A DNA stretch of 64,000 nt from an uncultured Christensenella sp. (GTDB lineage Bacteria > Bacillota > Clostridia > Christensenellales > Pumilibacteraceae): contig CATLHE010000004.1 of the NCBI GenBank assembly GCA_949948895.1, forward strand, positions 78,958-142,957. The letters are read 5' to 3'. A program made the translations under genes and the position numbers. Position 1 is the first letter of the stretch; each line of letters begins with the position of its first letter. Of the stretch, positions 35,579 through 43,859 are shown piece by piece. A model generated the notes under the pieces. The model did not search any database, was not told the origin of the DNA, and worked only from the letters and a program-made list of their open reading frames with translations.

Positions 35579-36457
35579 ATGGCACCGATCAGAAAAGGCG
35601 GACTTGGGAAAGGGCTCGGCGCATTGCTGAGCGATATCGAGGAAGAGAGCATTATAAGCTCGGAAGCTCCCGGGGAAATGTTACTAGCAAATATCGATCC
35701 AAACGTAGACCAGCCGCGTAAAAGCTTTGAAGACGGCGCGCTCACCGCGCTCACCGAAAGTATCAAGCGTCACGGCGTTATAACGCCTCTTATAGTTACT
35801 CCCAAGCCCGACGGTCGCTATATGATAATCGCGGGCGAGCGGAGATACCGTGCGGCTACTGCAGCCGGTTTGGTTTCCGTGCCCGTAGTAGTGCGTGAGT
35901 GCACAGACGTCGAAATAGACGAGCTTTCTCTTATAGAAAATATTCAGCGCGAGGATTTGAACCCGATAGAAGTAGCGCGCGCTATACGCAAGCTTATGGA
36001 CGATTACGGCTATACGCAAGAACGTGCGGCGGAACGTATCGGTAAAGCACGCCCCACGGTAGCCAATCTTTTGAGACTTATCGAGCTTTCCGAACCCGTA
36101 CAAGACTTGGTAGCGCGCGGTAGACTGTCCGCAGGGCATGCGCGCTGTCTGGGAGTCGTGTCCGATCCTACTCTACAGGCAGAGCTTGCCGAAAAAGGTT
36201 GCGACGACAAGATGAGCGTCAGAGAGTTTGAAAAACTCGTCAAAACCACGCTCAATCCCAAGAAAAAGACCGAGGCTCCCGTACAGAGCTTGGAGCTTAA
36301 AGATTTTGTTGTGCGCATGCAACGCACGCTCAAAACCAAAGTCTCACTGCTCGGCAACGACAACAAGGGCAGGATATTCATTGATTACTATACGCGCGAC
36401 GATCTCGCGCGACTCGAGGAAATGCTCAGTTGTCTCGAAGAAAAGTTCGGGCAATAA
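35579..36457 (+). CDS. parB: Chromosome partitioning protein ParB
   Basis: 292 residues. It starts with the family hallmark RKGGLGKGLGALL (residues 5-17). The N-terminal CTP-binding/arginine-patch motif is AGERRYRAATAAG. The helix-turn-helix region is TQERAAERIGKARPTVANLLRLIEL, and the C-terminus is a dimerisation domain. ParB loads on parS, clamps DNA with CTP and spreads, recruiting SMC and ParA. The ATG at 35579 is taken because of the hallmark start and the GGAG before it; an in-frame ATG 26 codons earlier lies on the promoter. No parA is adjacent, which is unusual for this family. Confidence 0.95.
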   Translation: MAPIRKGGLGKGLGALLSDIEEESIISSEAPGEMLLANIDPNVDQPRKSFEDGALTALTESIKRHGVITPLIVTPKPDGRYMIIAGERRYRAATAAGLVSVPVVVRECTDVEIDELSLIENIQREDLNPIEVARAIRKLMDDYGYTQERAAERIGKARPTVANLLRLIELSEPVQDLVARGRLSAGHARCLGVVSDPTLQAELAEKGCDDKMSVREFEKLVKTTLNPKKKTEAPVQSLELKDFVVRMQRTLKTKVSLLGNDNKGRIFIDYYTRDDLARLEEMLSCLEEKFGQ

Positions 36458-36481
36458 TAAATAGTAATTAATTAAACGGCT

Positions 36482-36521
36482 AAGCGCACTATTCCTTGCA
36501 AGCGAGGCAAGTGCGCTTTTT
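36482..36521 (+). terminator. parB terminator
   Basis: AAGCGCACT/AGTGCGCTT stem with a T-run. Confidence 0.75.
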
Positions 36522-36585
36522 GATTTACTTTTTCGATTACAAATTGTATAATAGCAGATAAATAAACAGTGATTTCAGGTGAAAT

Positions 36586-36879
36586 ATGGGTTTAACAATA
36601 AATATCTACTATACGGGTAAAAACGGCAACGCAAAAAAATTTGCAGAAGAAATGCAGTCTAGCGGTATTGTCGATAAAATCAAAAGTAACAGCGGCAATC
36701 TTAAATATGAATATTTTTATCCCGCAAACGATATGGAAACAGTGCTTTTGATCGATAAGTGGGAAAATCAAAGCGCGCTTGATGCGCACCACAAAAGCGA
36801 TTTAATGAAACAGATAGCCGGTCTTCGCAACAAATATAAACTTAAAATGAGAGTTGAAAAATTTACCGAAATAGAATGA
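36586..36879 (+). CDS. ABM-domain protein (putative quinol monooxygenase)
   Basis: 97 residues with the dimeric alpha/beta-barrel pattern of antibiotic-biosynthesis-monooxygenase-like proteins: strand TINIYYTG, helix AKKFAEEMQSSGIVDKI, YEYFYPANDMETVLLIDKWENQSALDAHHKSDLM, and C-terminal strand LKMRVEKF. YEYF..VLLIDKWENQSALDAH is the family core. Relatives oxidise quinols or other small aromatic molecules, but many are uncharacterised. A weak AGGTG precedes the ATG, and it is a single gene. Confidence 0.8.
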   Translation: MGLTINIYYTGKNGNAKKFAEEMQSSGIVDKIKSNSGNLKYEYFYPANDMETVLLIDKWENQSALDAHHKSDLMKQIAGLRNKYKLKMRVEKFTEIE

Positions 36880-37184
36880 AACGGTAAATCAAATTACAAT
36901 TCGTTCGGCAATTAAAAATGGGGATTTTTAAAATCTCTCGCTTTTTTAAGTCTCTATGGAAATTACCAGTTAAACGCACCGCTTTTTTAAAGCCCGTCGC
37001 GGTTTTCTTAACTGCCAAGCTTTATTTGCAAGATAATACATATCACGTTTTCGCTTACGGCTCAACAACCTCGCTCGACGACACAAAACAACGAAATTCT
37101 TTATAATGCGATTTGTTACGAGCATATTAAACAATATCCGAACATTAATATGAATCGGCGACAAGCGGGTCGGGCGGCAAATAC
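36880..37184. other. Gene-free stretch before the pseudo-hydrolase operon
   Basis: AT-rich sequence with no convincing gene. A 62-codon frame at 36918 lacks a ribosome-binding site. Confidence 0.45.
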
Positions 37185-37213
37185 TTGACAAGCGCGATAA
37201 AAAATTATATAAT
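37185..37213 (+). promoter_or_regulatory. Promoter of the 37.2-41.1 kb operon
   Basis: TTGACA (37185-37190), 17 bases, TATAAT (37208-37213): perfect sigma-A consensus. Confidence 0.88.
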
Positions 37214-37243
37214 ACGCATAATTTTATCTTTGGAGAGATCCTA

Positions 37244-38821
37244 TTGGATATATCGAGTCCAAGCAGTCTATGGCGGGATTACGACGCCGCGGCGTTGCCG
37301 CTCAACGAGACCGAGCTGTCTAAAAAGACGGACGGCGATTTGACTGTTCGCGAATATTACTACGACGGGCTCACTACCGGCGACGGGCGAGTACGTGCAT
37401 TCGTTCGCATTTACGAACCCAAAGTTTCAAAGGGCGTAATACTGTACATGCCCGACGTCTTTAACGAAGCCGTAAAAGACGACGTCGCGGAAAGCATGAT
37501 ATCGCACGGTTTTGCCGTAGCGATACTCGACTATACCGGAAAATCCGAATCGCAACCGCGCTACACGCTTTACCCCCAATCGCTTAAAGCATGCAACTGT
37601 TTGAATCAAACCAAATTTGTCGCCGCGCGCGAAGTAAACAACAGCCGTTGGTATATATGGACTTGCATGGCGCGAAGAGCAGTGCTTCTTTTAAAAACGC
37701 TTTATCCGGACAGTTCTGTATTCGCGCTCGGCAAAGAGCTCGGCGGAAGCACCGTTTACAAGCTTTCGGCTTTTGAAGATGGGCCCGCGGCATGCGCGAC
37801 TCTGCTCAATATCATTCCCGACGTGACGGGCGAAGGAAAAACGGCAATAAACTATCGCGCCGCGCTCGAAAACAATTCTTACGCGCCCATATCGCGTAAA
37901 CCTATGTTTATAGCCGTTTGCTCTAATACAGACGACGGAATGCTCGACAAAATGTCCGAGCTCGCACAGTCCACAGCATCGCTCAAATGCTTCCGTATTG
38001 TCAAGCGCTCGGGCGGCGACGGAATCCGTTTGGTATTTGACCAGCTCGATAACTATTTTACGCGTATAGCGCAAGGCGAGTCTGTAAACCCGCCGCACGT
38101 TAAGCTTACAGCCGTCAATTCCGAAAATAAGTTATATTTTAATATCGTTATTAAAGACGAGAACGAAGAAAACGAAAAACTCGACCTTTGCGCGGCATTT
38201 TGCATAGAGAACCCTACTAACCGTAATTGGACCAATATCAAAGCGTCGGGCATAGGAGACGGCGAATATATAGCGCGCGTTGACGTACTGCAAAGCGATA
38301 AGCCCGTCTACGCATTCACCGATCTGACCGACAAAGACGGAAACGTATATTCTTCGCCGATCACGACTATAATACCCAAAAATTTGGGGATATCCGCTCA
38401 GCCTACCGTAAAACGCAGACTCATATACAGCGGCGAAATGGGTACGGACGTTTGGACGTCCACCTGCGGCGGCGAAATAATGATGAAGCACGGACCTTAT
38501 GGTATAGACGGGATCTCGAGCGAGAACAACTCGCTTATCACGTATAAAGCGGGCGATCTCTTGTACCGCGCCGATCACGATTCGTTACTTCAAATTTTGA
38601 TCAGCGGAAAAAGCAAAAAAGTAGAGCTCACGGTAAGCGACGGCGATGAAAAATACACATGCGACATCAACCTGGCTTCGCCAGATGACTGGACCAAACT
38701 GACGCTTGCTCCGACCGATTTCAAAAGCGCAAACGGATCTTTATCCGATTGGTCGCGCGTAGTTATGATCAAGTTTGTCGGCGACGACGAGTTTCTGATA
38801 AGCTCTGCGCTGTGGGTCTGA
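37244..38821 (+). CDS. Alpha/beta-hydrolase-like protein lacking the nucleophile, plus beta domain
   Basis: 525 residues from a TTG start, with GGAGAG seven bases before it. Residues 40-270 resemble a dienelactone-hydrolase/esterase fold (GVILYMPDVFNEAVKDDVAESMISHGFAVAILDYTGKSES). At the nucleophile elbow GxSxG the sequence reads GKELGG, with glutamate in place of serine, so esterase activity is unlikely. Residues from about 285 form beta-sandwich-like domains. No signal peptide. It is one base upstream of lepB and so co-transcribed with it. The role is unknown; a binding or sensing function is a guess. Confidence 0.65.
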   Translation: MDISSPSSLWRDYDAAALPLNETELSKKTDGDLTVREYYYDGLTTGDGRVRAFVRIYEPKVSKGVILYMPDVFNEAVKDDVAESMISHGFAVAILDYTGKSESQPRYTLYPQSLKACNCLNQTKFVAAREVNNSRWYIWTCMARRAVLLLKTLYPDSSVFALGKELGGSTVYKLSAFEDGPAACATLLNIIPDVTGEGKTAINYRAALENNSYAPISRKPMFIAVCSNTDDGMLDKMSELAQSTASLKCFRIVKRSGGDGIRLVFDQLDNYFTRIAQGESVNPPHVKLTAVNSENKLYFNIVIKDENEENEKLDLCAAFCIENPTNRNWTNIKASGIGDGEYIARVDVLQSDKPVYAFTDLTDKDGNVYSSPITTIIPKNLGISAQPTVKRRLIYSGEMGTDVWTSTCGGEIMMKHGPYGIDGISSENNSLITYKAGDLLYRADHDSLLQILISGKSKKVELTVSDGDEKYTCDINLASPDDWTKLTLAPTDFKSANGSLSDWSRVVMIKFVGDDEFLISSALWV

Positions 38822-38822
38822 T

Positions 38823-39518
38823 ATGGACGAAGAACTCGCTAAAGGCGAACTGCTGTTAAACGACCGAAAAAACAGCAAGCTCATACCGATAATTACCACT
38901 TTTATGGCGATAATACTCGTCGGATTAGCGCTGTTTTATTATCTTTTCGGTTGCGCCGTCGTGGACGGGCACAGTATGGAAAACAGTTTGCAAGACGATC
39001 AGCGCGCTGTCCTGCTTACGCGCGGATACGATATCGATCGCGGCGACATAGTGACACTCAATCACCCGAAAGAAAAAGACGCCATGCTTATAAAACGCGT
39101 GATCGGGCTCGGCGGCGACAAACTGTTGTTTGTTGTTACCGAAAACGGTCAGGAAGTCGATCTGTACCGCGCCGGACCGAACGACAAACATTTCAGTCTG
39201 GTAGAAGAACCGTATATAAAAGAACGCATGCGAAGCGGCGAGAGATTCGATTACGGAATAGTCAAGCTTACACCGTATGCCCACAGAGAAAAGATCGAAT
39301 CCGCGATTTTCGGTACTGCGGAAGCTCAATATTATATCTATAGATCATTTACGGTACCGAAAGACAGTATTTTCTTTTTGGGAGACAATCGCAACAATTC
39401 AACCGATTCGCGGTATTACGGACCGAGCAGTATAGATAAGATAACGGGTAAATGCATAAAAATAGTCGATAAAAACAGTGCGCTCGAAGGTTTTATGAAT
39501 TTGATGTTCGGACTTTGA
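38823..39518 (+). CDS. lepB: Signal peptidase I
   Basis: 231 residues. One N-terminal membrane helix (about 20-43) is followed by the catalytic serine in DGHSMENSL (S51) and the lysine in LIKRVIGLGGD (K91). The conserved box FFLGDNRNNSTDSRYYG is near the C-terminus. It cleaves signal peptides from exported pre-proteins on the outer face of the membrane. A longer insert than usual separates the Lys region from the last box (about 115-180). It belongs to the operon with the pseudo-hydrolase, DegV and rsmG genes. Confidence 0.95.
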   Translation: MDEELAKGELLLNDRKNSKLIPIITTFMAIILVGLALFYYLFGCAVVDGHSMENSLQDDQRAVLLTRGYDIDRGDIVTLNHPKEKDAMLIKRVIGLGGDKLLFVVTENGQEVDLYRAGPNDKHFSLVEEPYIKERMRSGERFDYGIVKLTPYAHREKIESAIFGTAEAQYYIYRSFTVPKDSIFFLGDNRNNSTDSRYYGPSSIDKITGKCIKIVDKNSALEGFMNLMFGL

Positions 39519-39546
39519 TACCGACTTTACCTAAAGGAGAACTATA

Positions 39547-40404
39547 ATGAAACAGGTAGCGATAACAACGGACAGCGCGTCAGACCTTAACGAACTGTTC
39601 AAAGCGCGCGATATCGGCGAGTTTTCGCTGTACGTGATGCTTGGCGACGATCAATATCTGGACGACGTAGATATAAAACCGACACAGATATTCGACTATT
39701 ACGATAAAAACAAAGTATTACCCAAGACCGCCGCGCGTTCTATAGAAGACTTTTACGAATATTTCAAAAGTTTTACCGATGCCGGACAGGAAGTGGTGCA
39801 TATAGCTATATCGTCTCAGATTTCTTCCACATACGAATATGCTCACACTGCCGCCCAAAGACTTCAAGGCGTGTATGTAGTCGACGGACTGTCCTTGTCG
39901 TCGGGAACGGGGCTTCTCGCGCTCACAGCCGCCGATTTACGCGACGAAGGCAACGACGCCGAAACAATAGCAAAAACGCTCGAAAAACGAAAATCGTCCG
40001 TTCAAGCGTCGTTTATGATAAACACGCTCGAGTTTTTGTATAAGGGCGGCAGGTGCAGCGGTCTCAGCGCATTCTTCGGAAAAATGCTTTCAATAAAACC
40101 GTCGCTCCAGCTCATCGACGGAAAAATAACGGTCGCCCGCAAATACATGGGCAGTTTTGAAAAAAACATACTCAAATACGTGGACGCGACGCTTCAAAAG
40201 TACGACGCACCCGACAAGAAATACATATTTATAACTCATACTTTCGCCGACCCGACGGTTGTCGCCGCAGTAAGAAAAAAACTTTTAGATTACGGCTTTG
40301 CCGACGAAAACATACATGAAACGATTGCGGGATCTACCATAACAAGCCATTGCGGAAAAAGCACGCTCGGCATTCTGTATATCAATGACGGAGAAAAAGC
40401 ATAA
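39547..40404 (+). CDS. DegV family fatty-acid-binding protein
   Basis: 285 residues. The family features are the start VAITTDSASDLNE, the ISSQISSTYEYAHTAAQ loop, the FMINTLEFLYKGGRCSG segment (TLEYLkkGGRIs in most members) and the IKPSLQLIDGKI stretch, with HCGKSTLGI at the end. DegV/FakB proteins bind a fatty acid and, where present, present it to the kinase FakA. No fakA is visible here. AAAGGAG precedes the ATG, and the gene ends directly at the rsmG start. Confidence 0.92.
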   Translation: MKQVAITTDSASDLNELFKARDIGEFSLYVMLGDDQYLDDVDIKPTQIFDYYDKNKVLPKTAARSIEDFYEYFKSFTDAGQEVVHIAISSQISSTYEYAHTAAQRLQGVYVVDGLSLSSGTGLLALTAADLRDEGNDAETIAKTLEKRKSSVQASFMINTLEFLYKGGRCSGLSAFFGKMLSIKPSLQLIDGKITVARKYMGSFEKNILKYVDATLQKYDAPDKKYIFITHTFADPTVVAAVRKKLLDYGFADENIHETIAGSTITSHCGKSTLGILYINDGEKA

Positions 40405-41073
40405 ATGGCAAACAAAAACGAATTTGCTCCGTCAATGCTCGAGAGTTCGAACGGCAGACGGATATTCAATCAATTCCTACATGCGGAATTCGAAAACGCC
40501 GACGATCTTATACAAATATTCGATAAACTCACTTCGATGTACTTCGAAGTAAACTCGGTGATCAACATTTCGGCTCTTCGCACTGTAGACGACGTTTATA
40601 TCAAGCACTATCTCGACAGCCTCGCGCCGCATAAGCATTTTAGTCAAGGAACGATCTGCGACGTCGGCTGCGGCGGCGGGTTTCCCACAATACCGCTCGC
40701 TATTGTGTCCGATGATACAGTCACCGGAGTAGAGAGCGTAGGAAAAAAACTCCTTCTTATCCACAGAAGCGTAAGCGAACTACACCTCAAAAACTTAAAG
40801 TCCAATTATGCGAGGTCCGAAGACCTTATCAAGCTCGGACGCAAGTACGATAACGTATGCGCAAGAGCTCTTGCCGATACCGATAAAGCGCTCGGCTTTT
40901 GCGCGCCGCTCGCAAAAAGCGGCGGACGGATAATTCTCTATAAATCCCAAACGGATAAAGCTGCGGCTCCCGAAACACTGTCAAAACAAAAAGTAAAGCT
41001 TTTGGATACTGTCGATTATGTTCTTTACGGTACTGATATAAACCGCAGATTATATATCTACGAAAAACAATAA
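40405..41073 (+). CDS. rsmG: 16S rRNA m7G527 methyltransferase RsmG
   Basis: 222 residues. A class I SAM-binding fold with ICDVGCGGGFPTIPLAI (about residues 87-103) and the later CARALADTDKALGFCAPLAKSGGRIILYKS, both typical of RsmG (GidB). It methylates G527 of 16S rRNA; loss gives low-level streptomycin resistance in other bacteria. It starts right after the DegV stop without a gap. The placement next to mnmE and not far from parB is as expected near the origin, although the order is rearranged. Confidence 0.94.
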   Translation: MANKNEFAPSMLESSNGRRIFNQFLHAEFENADDLIQIFDKLTSMYFEVNSVINISALRTVDDVYIKHYLDSLAPHKHFSQGTICDVGCGGGFPTIPLAIVSDDTVTGVESVGKKLLLIHRSVSELHLKNLKSNYARSEDLIKLGRKYDNVCARALADTDKALGFCAPLAKSGGRIILYKSQTDKAAAPETLSKQKVKLLDTVDYVLYGTDINRRLYIYEKQ

Positions 41074-41272
41074 AATCCACTTGACCGTATGTGTTGTGTT
41101 TAATATATATTTTATATAATAGATACAGTATTAAGGTTAGTGTAAATGTGTATAAGGCGGTCGCACTACGATATGCGGAATAATTATAGTATCTGACCAC
41201 AATCGGTAGTGAGAAAAGTTTAACAGAAACAACGTAAAAAAAGTGTATACGCCGTGTAAAAAGGTTTAAAAC

Positions 41273-41392
41273 TTGAAAGTAATGAACACGGCGACGAATG
41301 AGCCGCCTAAGAATCAACGGAAAAAGATCGAAAAAACTCGGCAGAAGTCGGAAAAAGTCGGTATTTATGAACCGAATGTAGATAAACAATGA
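41273..41392 (+). CDS. Possible 39-residue basic peptide coupled to mnmE
   Basis: A short frame from TTG 41273 (AAAGG eight bases before) or ATG 41282, rich in K, E, Q and N, ending with a TGA that overlaps the mnmE ATG (ATGA). mnmE itself has no visible ribosome-binding site, so coupled translation would explain the arrangement. The sequence matches no family known to me and could be a chance frame. Confidence 0.35.
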   Translation: MKVMNTATNEPPKNQRKKIEKTRQKSEKVGIYEPNVDKQ

Positions 41393-42738
41393 ACAAAACC
41401 ACAAACAACAACAGAATAATAGCGGCGCTTGCTACGCCATACGGTAAATCGGCTGTAGCGGCGATCAGAATAAGCGGAAACGGCTGTATAAAAGCGGTTG
41501 AGCGGTTTTTGTCGCGCGGTCTTGAAACAGGAAAATTGGCGTACAACGTTTTTGCGTTCGGCAGTTTCAAAGAAAACCTTATGGCGGCGTGTTTTAAAGC
41601 GCCTCGATCGTATACAGGCGAGGACACAGTAGAACTGTATCCTCACGGAAATCCCGTAATTTGCGATGAGATAATAAAAGTATTAGTCGAGCATGGCGGC
41701 ATGGCGCTTGCCGAGCGCGGCGAGTTTACCAAGCGCGCATTTTTGAACGGTAAACTCGACCTCATGCAGTGCGAAGCGTTGGCGGACATAATAGACGCGG
41801 AGACCGAGCAACAGCTTTGTTATGGAAACGACAGATACGACGGGCATTTTACGGAGTTGAAACGTGCCGAACAAACTCTAAAAAATGCGTTATCCACAGT
41901 GGAAGCGGTGTTACATTATTCCGACGAGCTGGAAAACGAGGAAAAGGAAGAAAACGTTTCGACTGAAGTATACGACGCGATCGACGCGGTAATAACAAGA
42001 TTGAAGAAAGAGATAGACGGGTATTCCGGCGGTCGAATAATAAACGACGGTATGCGCATTGCGCTTATCGGCGCGCCAAACGTGGGGAAATCAACTATTC
42101 TTAACGCTTTGACGGGCGCAGACCGTGCGATTGTAACGCCGATTGCGGGCACAACGAGAGATACGGTCGACGGCGAGTATGTGTATAAAGGGCGCAAGTT
42201 CATAGTGACCGATACGGCGGGCTTGACCGAAACGAGCGATATTGTCGAAGGACTAGGAGTGGAACGCGCAAAAAAAGCCGCGCTCGACGCCGACGCCGTG
42301 GTATTTGTTGCGGCAAATGATAATACCGAGTTCAAAGATACGGTAATTTCCGACCGCGCGGTGCGAATATATGTAATAAATAAACGCGACGACAAAAAAG
42401 ATTGCGGCGAACATTACGAAAACGCACAAGATAAGAACGATCGACTTGAAATAAGCGCCAAAAACGGCATAAATATCACGGCGCTCAAGCAAAAGCTTTA
42501 CGACAGTTATCCTAAACAATATGGCGAGATATGCAATCACCGTCAGTACGGATGCGCCGTTCGTTGTCTGGAAGCGTGTATCGCCGCAAGAAACGAGGGT
42601 AAAAAAGCGCAGGGATTGGAAATAGTAGCCGCCGCGCTGTATGAGGCGTACTCGGCAATGTGCGAGCTATACGGCGAGGGCGACGCCGACGAAAACGTTA
42701 TAACCGCCGTGTTCGAGCGGTTTTGCGTAGGAAAATAG
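41389..42738 (+). CDS. mnmE: tRNA modification GTPase MnmE
   Basis: 449 residues. N-terminal tetrahydrofolate-binding domain (IIAALATPYGKSAVAAIRISG, SYTGEDTVELYPHGNP), a helical domain, an inserted G domain with GAPNVGKST near residue 226 and DTAGLTE near 278, and the C-terminal ERFCVGK with the conserved cysteine. With MnmG it adds the carboxymethylaminomethyl group to U34 of certain tRNAs; mnmG is not in the window. The length is normal. No ribosome-binding site precedes the ATG. Confidence 0.96.
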   Translation: MNKTTNNNRIIAALATPYGKSAVAAIRISGNGCIKAVERFLSRGLETGKLAYNVFAFGSFKENLMAACFKAPRSYTGEDTVELYPHGNPVICDEIIKVLVEHGGMALAERGEFTKRAFLNGKLDLMQCEALADIIDAETEQQLCYGNDRYDGHFTELKRAEQTLKNALSTVEAVLHYSDELENEEKEENVSTEVYDAIDAVITRLKKEIDGYSGGRIINDGMRIALIGAPNVGKSTILNALTGADRAIVTPIAGTTRDTVDGEYVYKGRKFIVTDTAGLTETSDIVEGLGVERAKKAALDADAVVFVAANDNTEFKDTVISDRAVRIYVINKRDDKKDCGEHYENAQDKNDRLEISAKNGINITALKQKLYDSYPKQYGEICNHRQYGCAVRCLEACIAARNEGKKAQGLEIVAAALYEAYSAMCELYGEGDADENVITAVFERFCVGK

Positions 42739-42747
42739 GGTATATAT

Positions 42748-43233
42748 ATGAAAAGCAAAGTAGAAAGAAAAAAACAAAAAGCGTCTAAGCCGACCGAAAA
42801 AACGGTCGCCGTCAATAAGAAAGCGGCGTTCGATTATTTTTTCGTGGAAACGTTTGAAGCGGGCATTGCTCTTTGCGGCGCGGAAGTCAAATCGGTCAAA
42901 AACGGCGACGTCAATCTGCGCGACAGCTTTTGCCATGTGGAAAACGGCAACTTGGAGCTTAAAAACTGCCGTATCGCGCCGTATAAAAACGTAGGAGCGT
43001 TCGCGCCCGAGCCCGACAGATCGAGACGCTTGTTATTGCACAAAACGGAACTTAAACGGTTGACGGGCAAGGCGGCGGAAAAAGGCTTTACCATAGTGCC
43101 CGTAAAAATGTACTTTAAAGGCAGGTTCGTAAAAGTCGAGATCGCGCTTGCCAAAGGAAAAAAGAATTACGAGAAAAAACAGGTGATAAAAGAACGCGAT
43201 ATCAAGCGCACCGCCGAGCGCGAAATGTTGTAA
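42748..43233 (+). CDS. smpB: SsrA-binding protein SmpB
   Basis: 161 residues with a basic N-terminal extension (MKSKVERKKQKASKPTEKTV) and then the SmpB core: AAFDYFFVETFEAGIALCGAEVKSVKNGDVNLRDSF, followed by YKNVGAFAPEPDRSRRLLLHK and the C-terminal KGKKNYEKKQVIKERD tail that enters the decoding site. It delivers tmRNA to stalled ribosomes; ssrA lies 16 kb away at 26127-26517. It is nine bases after mnmE. Confidence 0.95.
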   Translation: MKSKVERKKQKASKPTEKTVAVNKKAAFDYFFVETFEAGIALCGAEVKSVKNGDVNLRDSFCHVENGNLELKNCRIAPYKNVGAFAPEPDRSRRLLLHKTELKRLTGKAAEKGFTIVPVKMYFKGRFVKVEIALAKGKKNYEKKQVIKERDIKRTAEREML

Positions 43234-43265
43234 GGCAAAATAATCGCAAAATAGTTAGAGCAAAA

Positions 43266-43298
43266 AAACGACGCGAAAAGACCGCGCCGTTTTTTGTT
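43266..43298 (+). terminator. smpB terminator
   Basis: Interrupted AACGaCGCG/CGCGcCGTT stem with a T-run. Confidence 0.6.
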
Positions 43299-43388
43299 GC
43301 TTTTGAGTTATTATCTCATGACCGTATGGCGCGCCGTGAGACTGGATTTAAACGCAAGAAAAAAAGATTGATATACCCGAACGTGTAA

Positions 43389-43417
43389 CTAAACCGTCGG
43401 TTTAGTAAATCAAGATT
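43389..43417 (-). repeat. Palindromic repeat, copy 3 (inverted)
   Basis: Reverse complement of the 29-base repeat at 32537 and 33016; the matching flank (GTTACACGTTCGGGTATA on the minus strand) also continues outward as in copy 1. Confidence 0.8.
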
Positions 43418-43560
43418 TTTGCAGTTATTTTTATCGCTCATTTATTTTTGCGCATAAGCAAAAATAATAAATAAATATTGTAAAACGGTATAAACCGAAA
43501 AAAAGTGCAAAAACTAAATCTGTACCCGCAACGGGTGCGAAAAACAAGGAGGGGAAGAAA

Positions 43561-43707
43561 ATGAACAGCAAAAAGAATGCTACGGCTAAGACCGCTGCGG
43601 CAAAGACGACTCGCGCATGCAGCTCCAAAAAGTCCAATGCGACTTCGGCGAGCTCGAAAAAGACGACCGCTCGCGCTACGTCTGCCAAAAAGACGACTGT
43701 CAAATAA
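43561..43707 (+). CDS. 48-residue histone-H1-like basic protein
   Basis: The small frame has an excellent ribosome-binding site (AAGGAGGGG) and a terminator right behind it (43731-43764), so it looks like a real, well-expressed gene. The product is almost entirely K, A, T and S (MNSKKNATAKTAAAKTTRA, then SKK and AKKTT repeats) with one cysteine, like the C-terminal tail of histone H1 or the small histone-like proteins of some bacteria. It probably binds nucleic acid. Confidence 0.7.
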   Translation: MNSKKNATAKTAAAKTTRACSSKKSNATSASSKKTTARATSAKKTTVK

Positions 43708-43730
43708 CTTTTAACTTTCTCTACATTAAG

Positions 43731-43764
43731 ATCCGCAAACGCAAAAGCGAATGCGGATTTTTTA
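43731..43764 (+). terminator. Terminator of the small basic protein gene
   Basis: ATCCGCA/TGCGGAT stem followed by TTTTTT. Confidence 0.75.
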
Positions 43765-43790
43765 TTCGGTTTTCGTCAACACAAAACATA

Positions 43791-43819
43791 TTGACAATAC
43801 CAAAATATTGTGTTATGTT
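43791..43819 (+). promoter_or_regulatory. Promoter of the phosphoesterase lipoprotein gene
   Basis: TTGACA (43791-43796), 17 bases, TATGTT (43814-43819). Confidence 0.7.
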
Positions 43820-43859
43820 ACCGATAAGCTTTATGCGTAATAAATGAAGAGAGGGTAAC

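Noticed and set aside
36918..37106. 62-codon frame starting MGIFKISRFF
   Set aside because: No ribosome-binding site, no family resemblance, and the frame lies in an AT-rich gap; probably chance.
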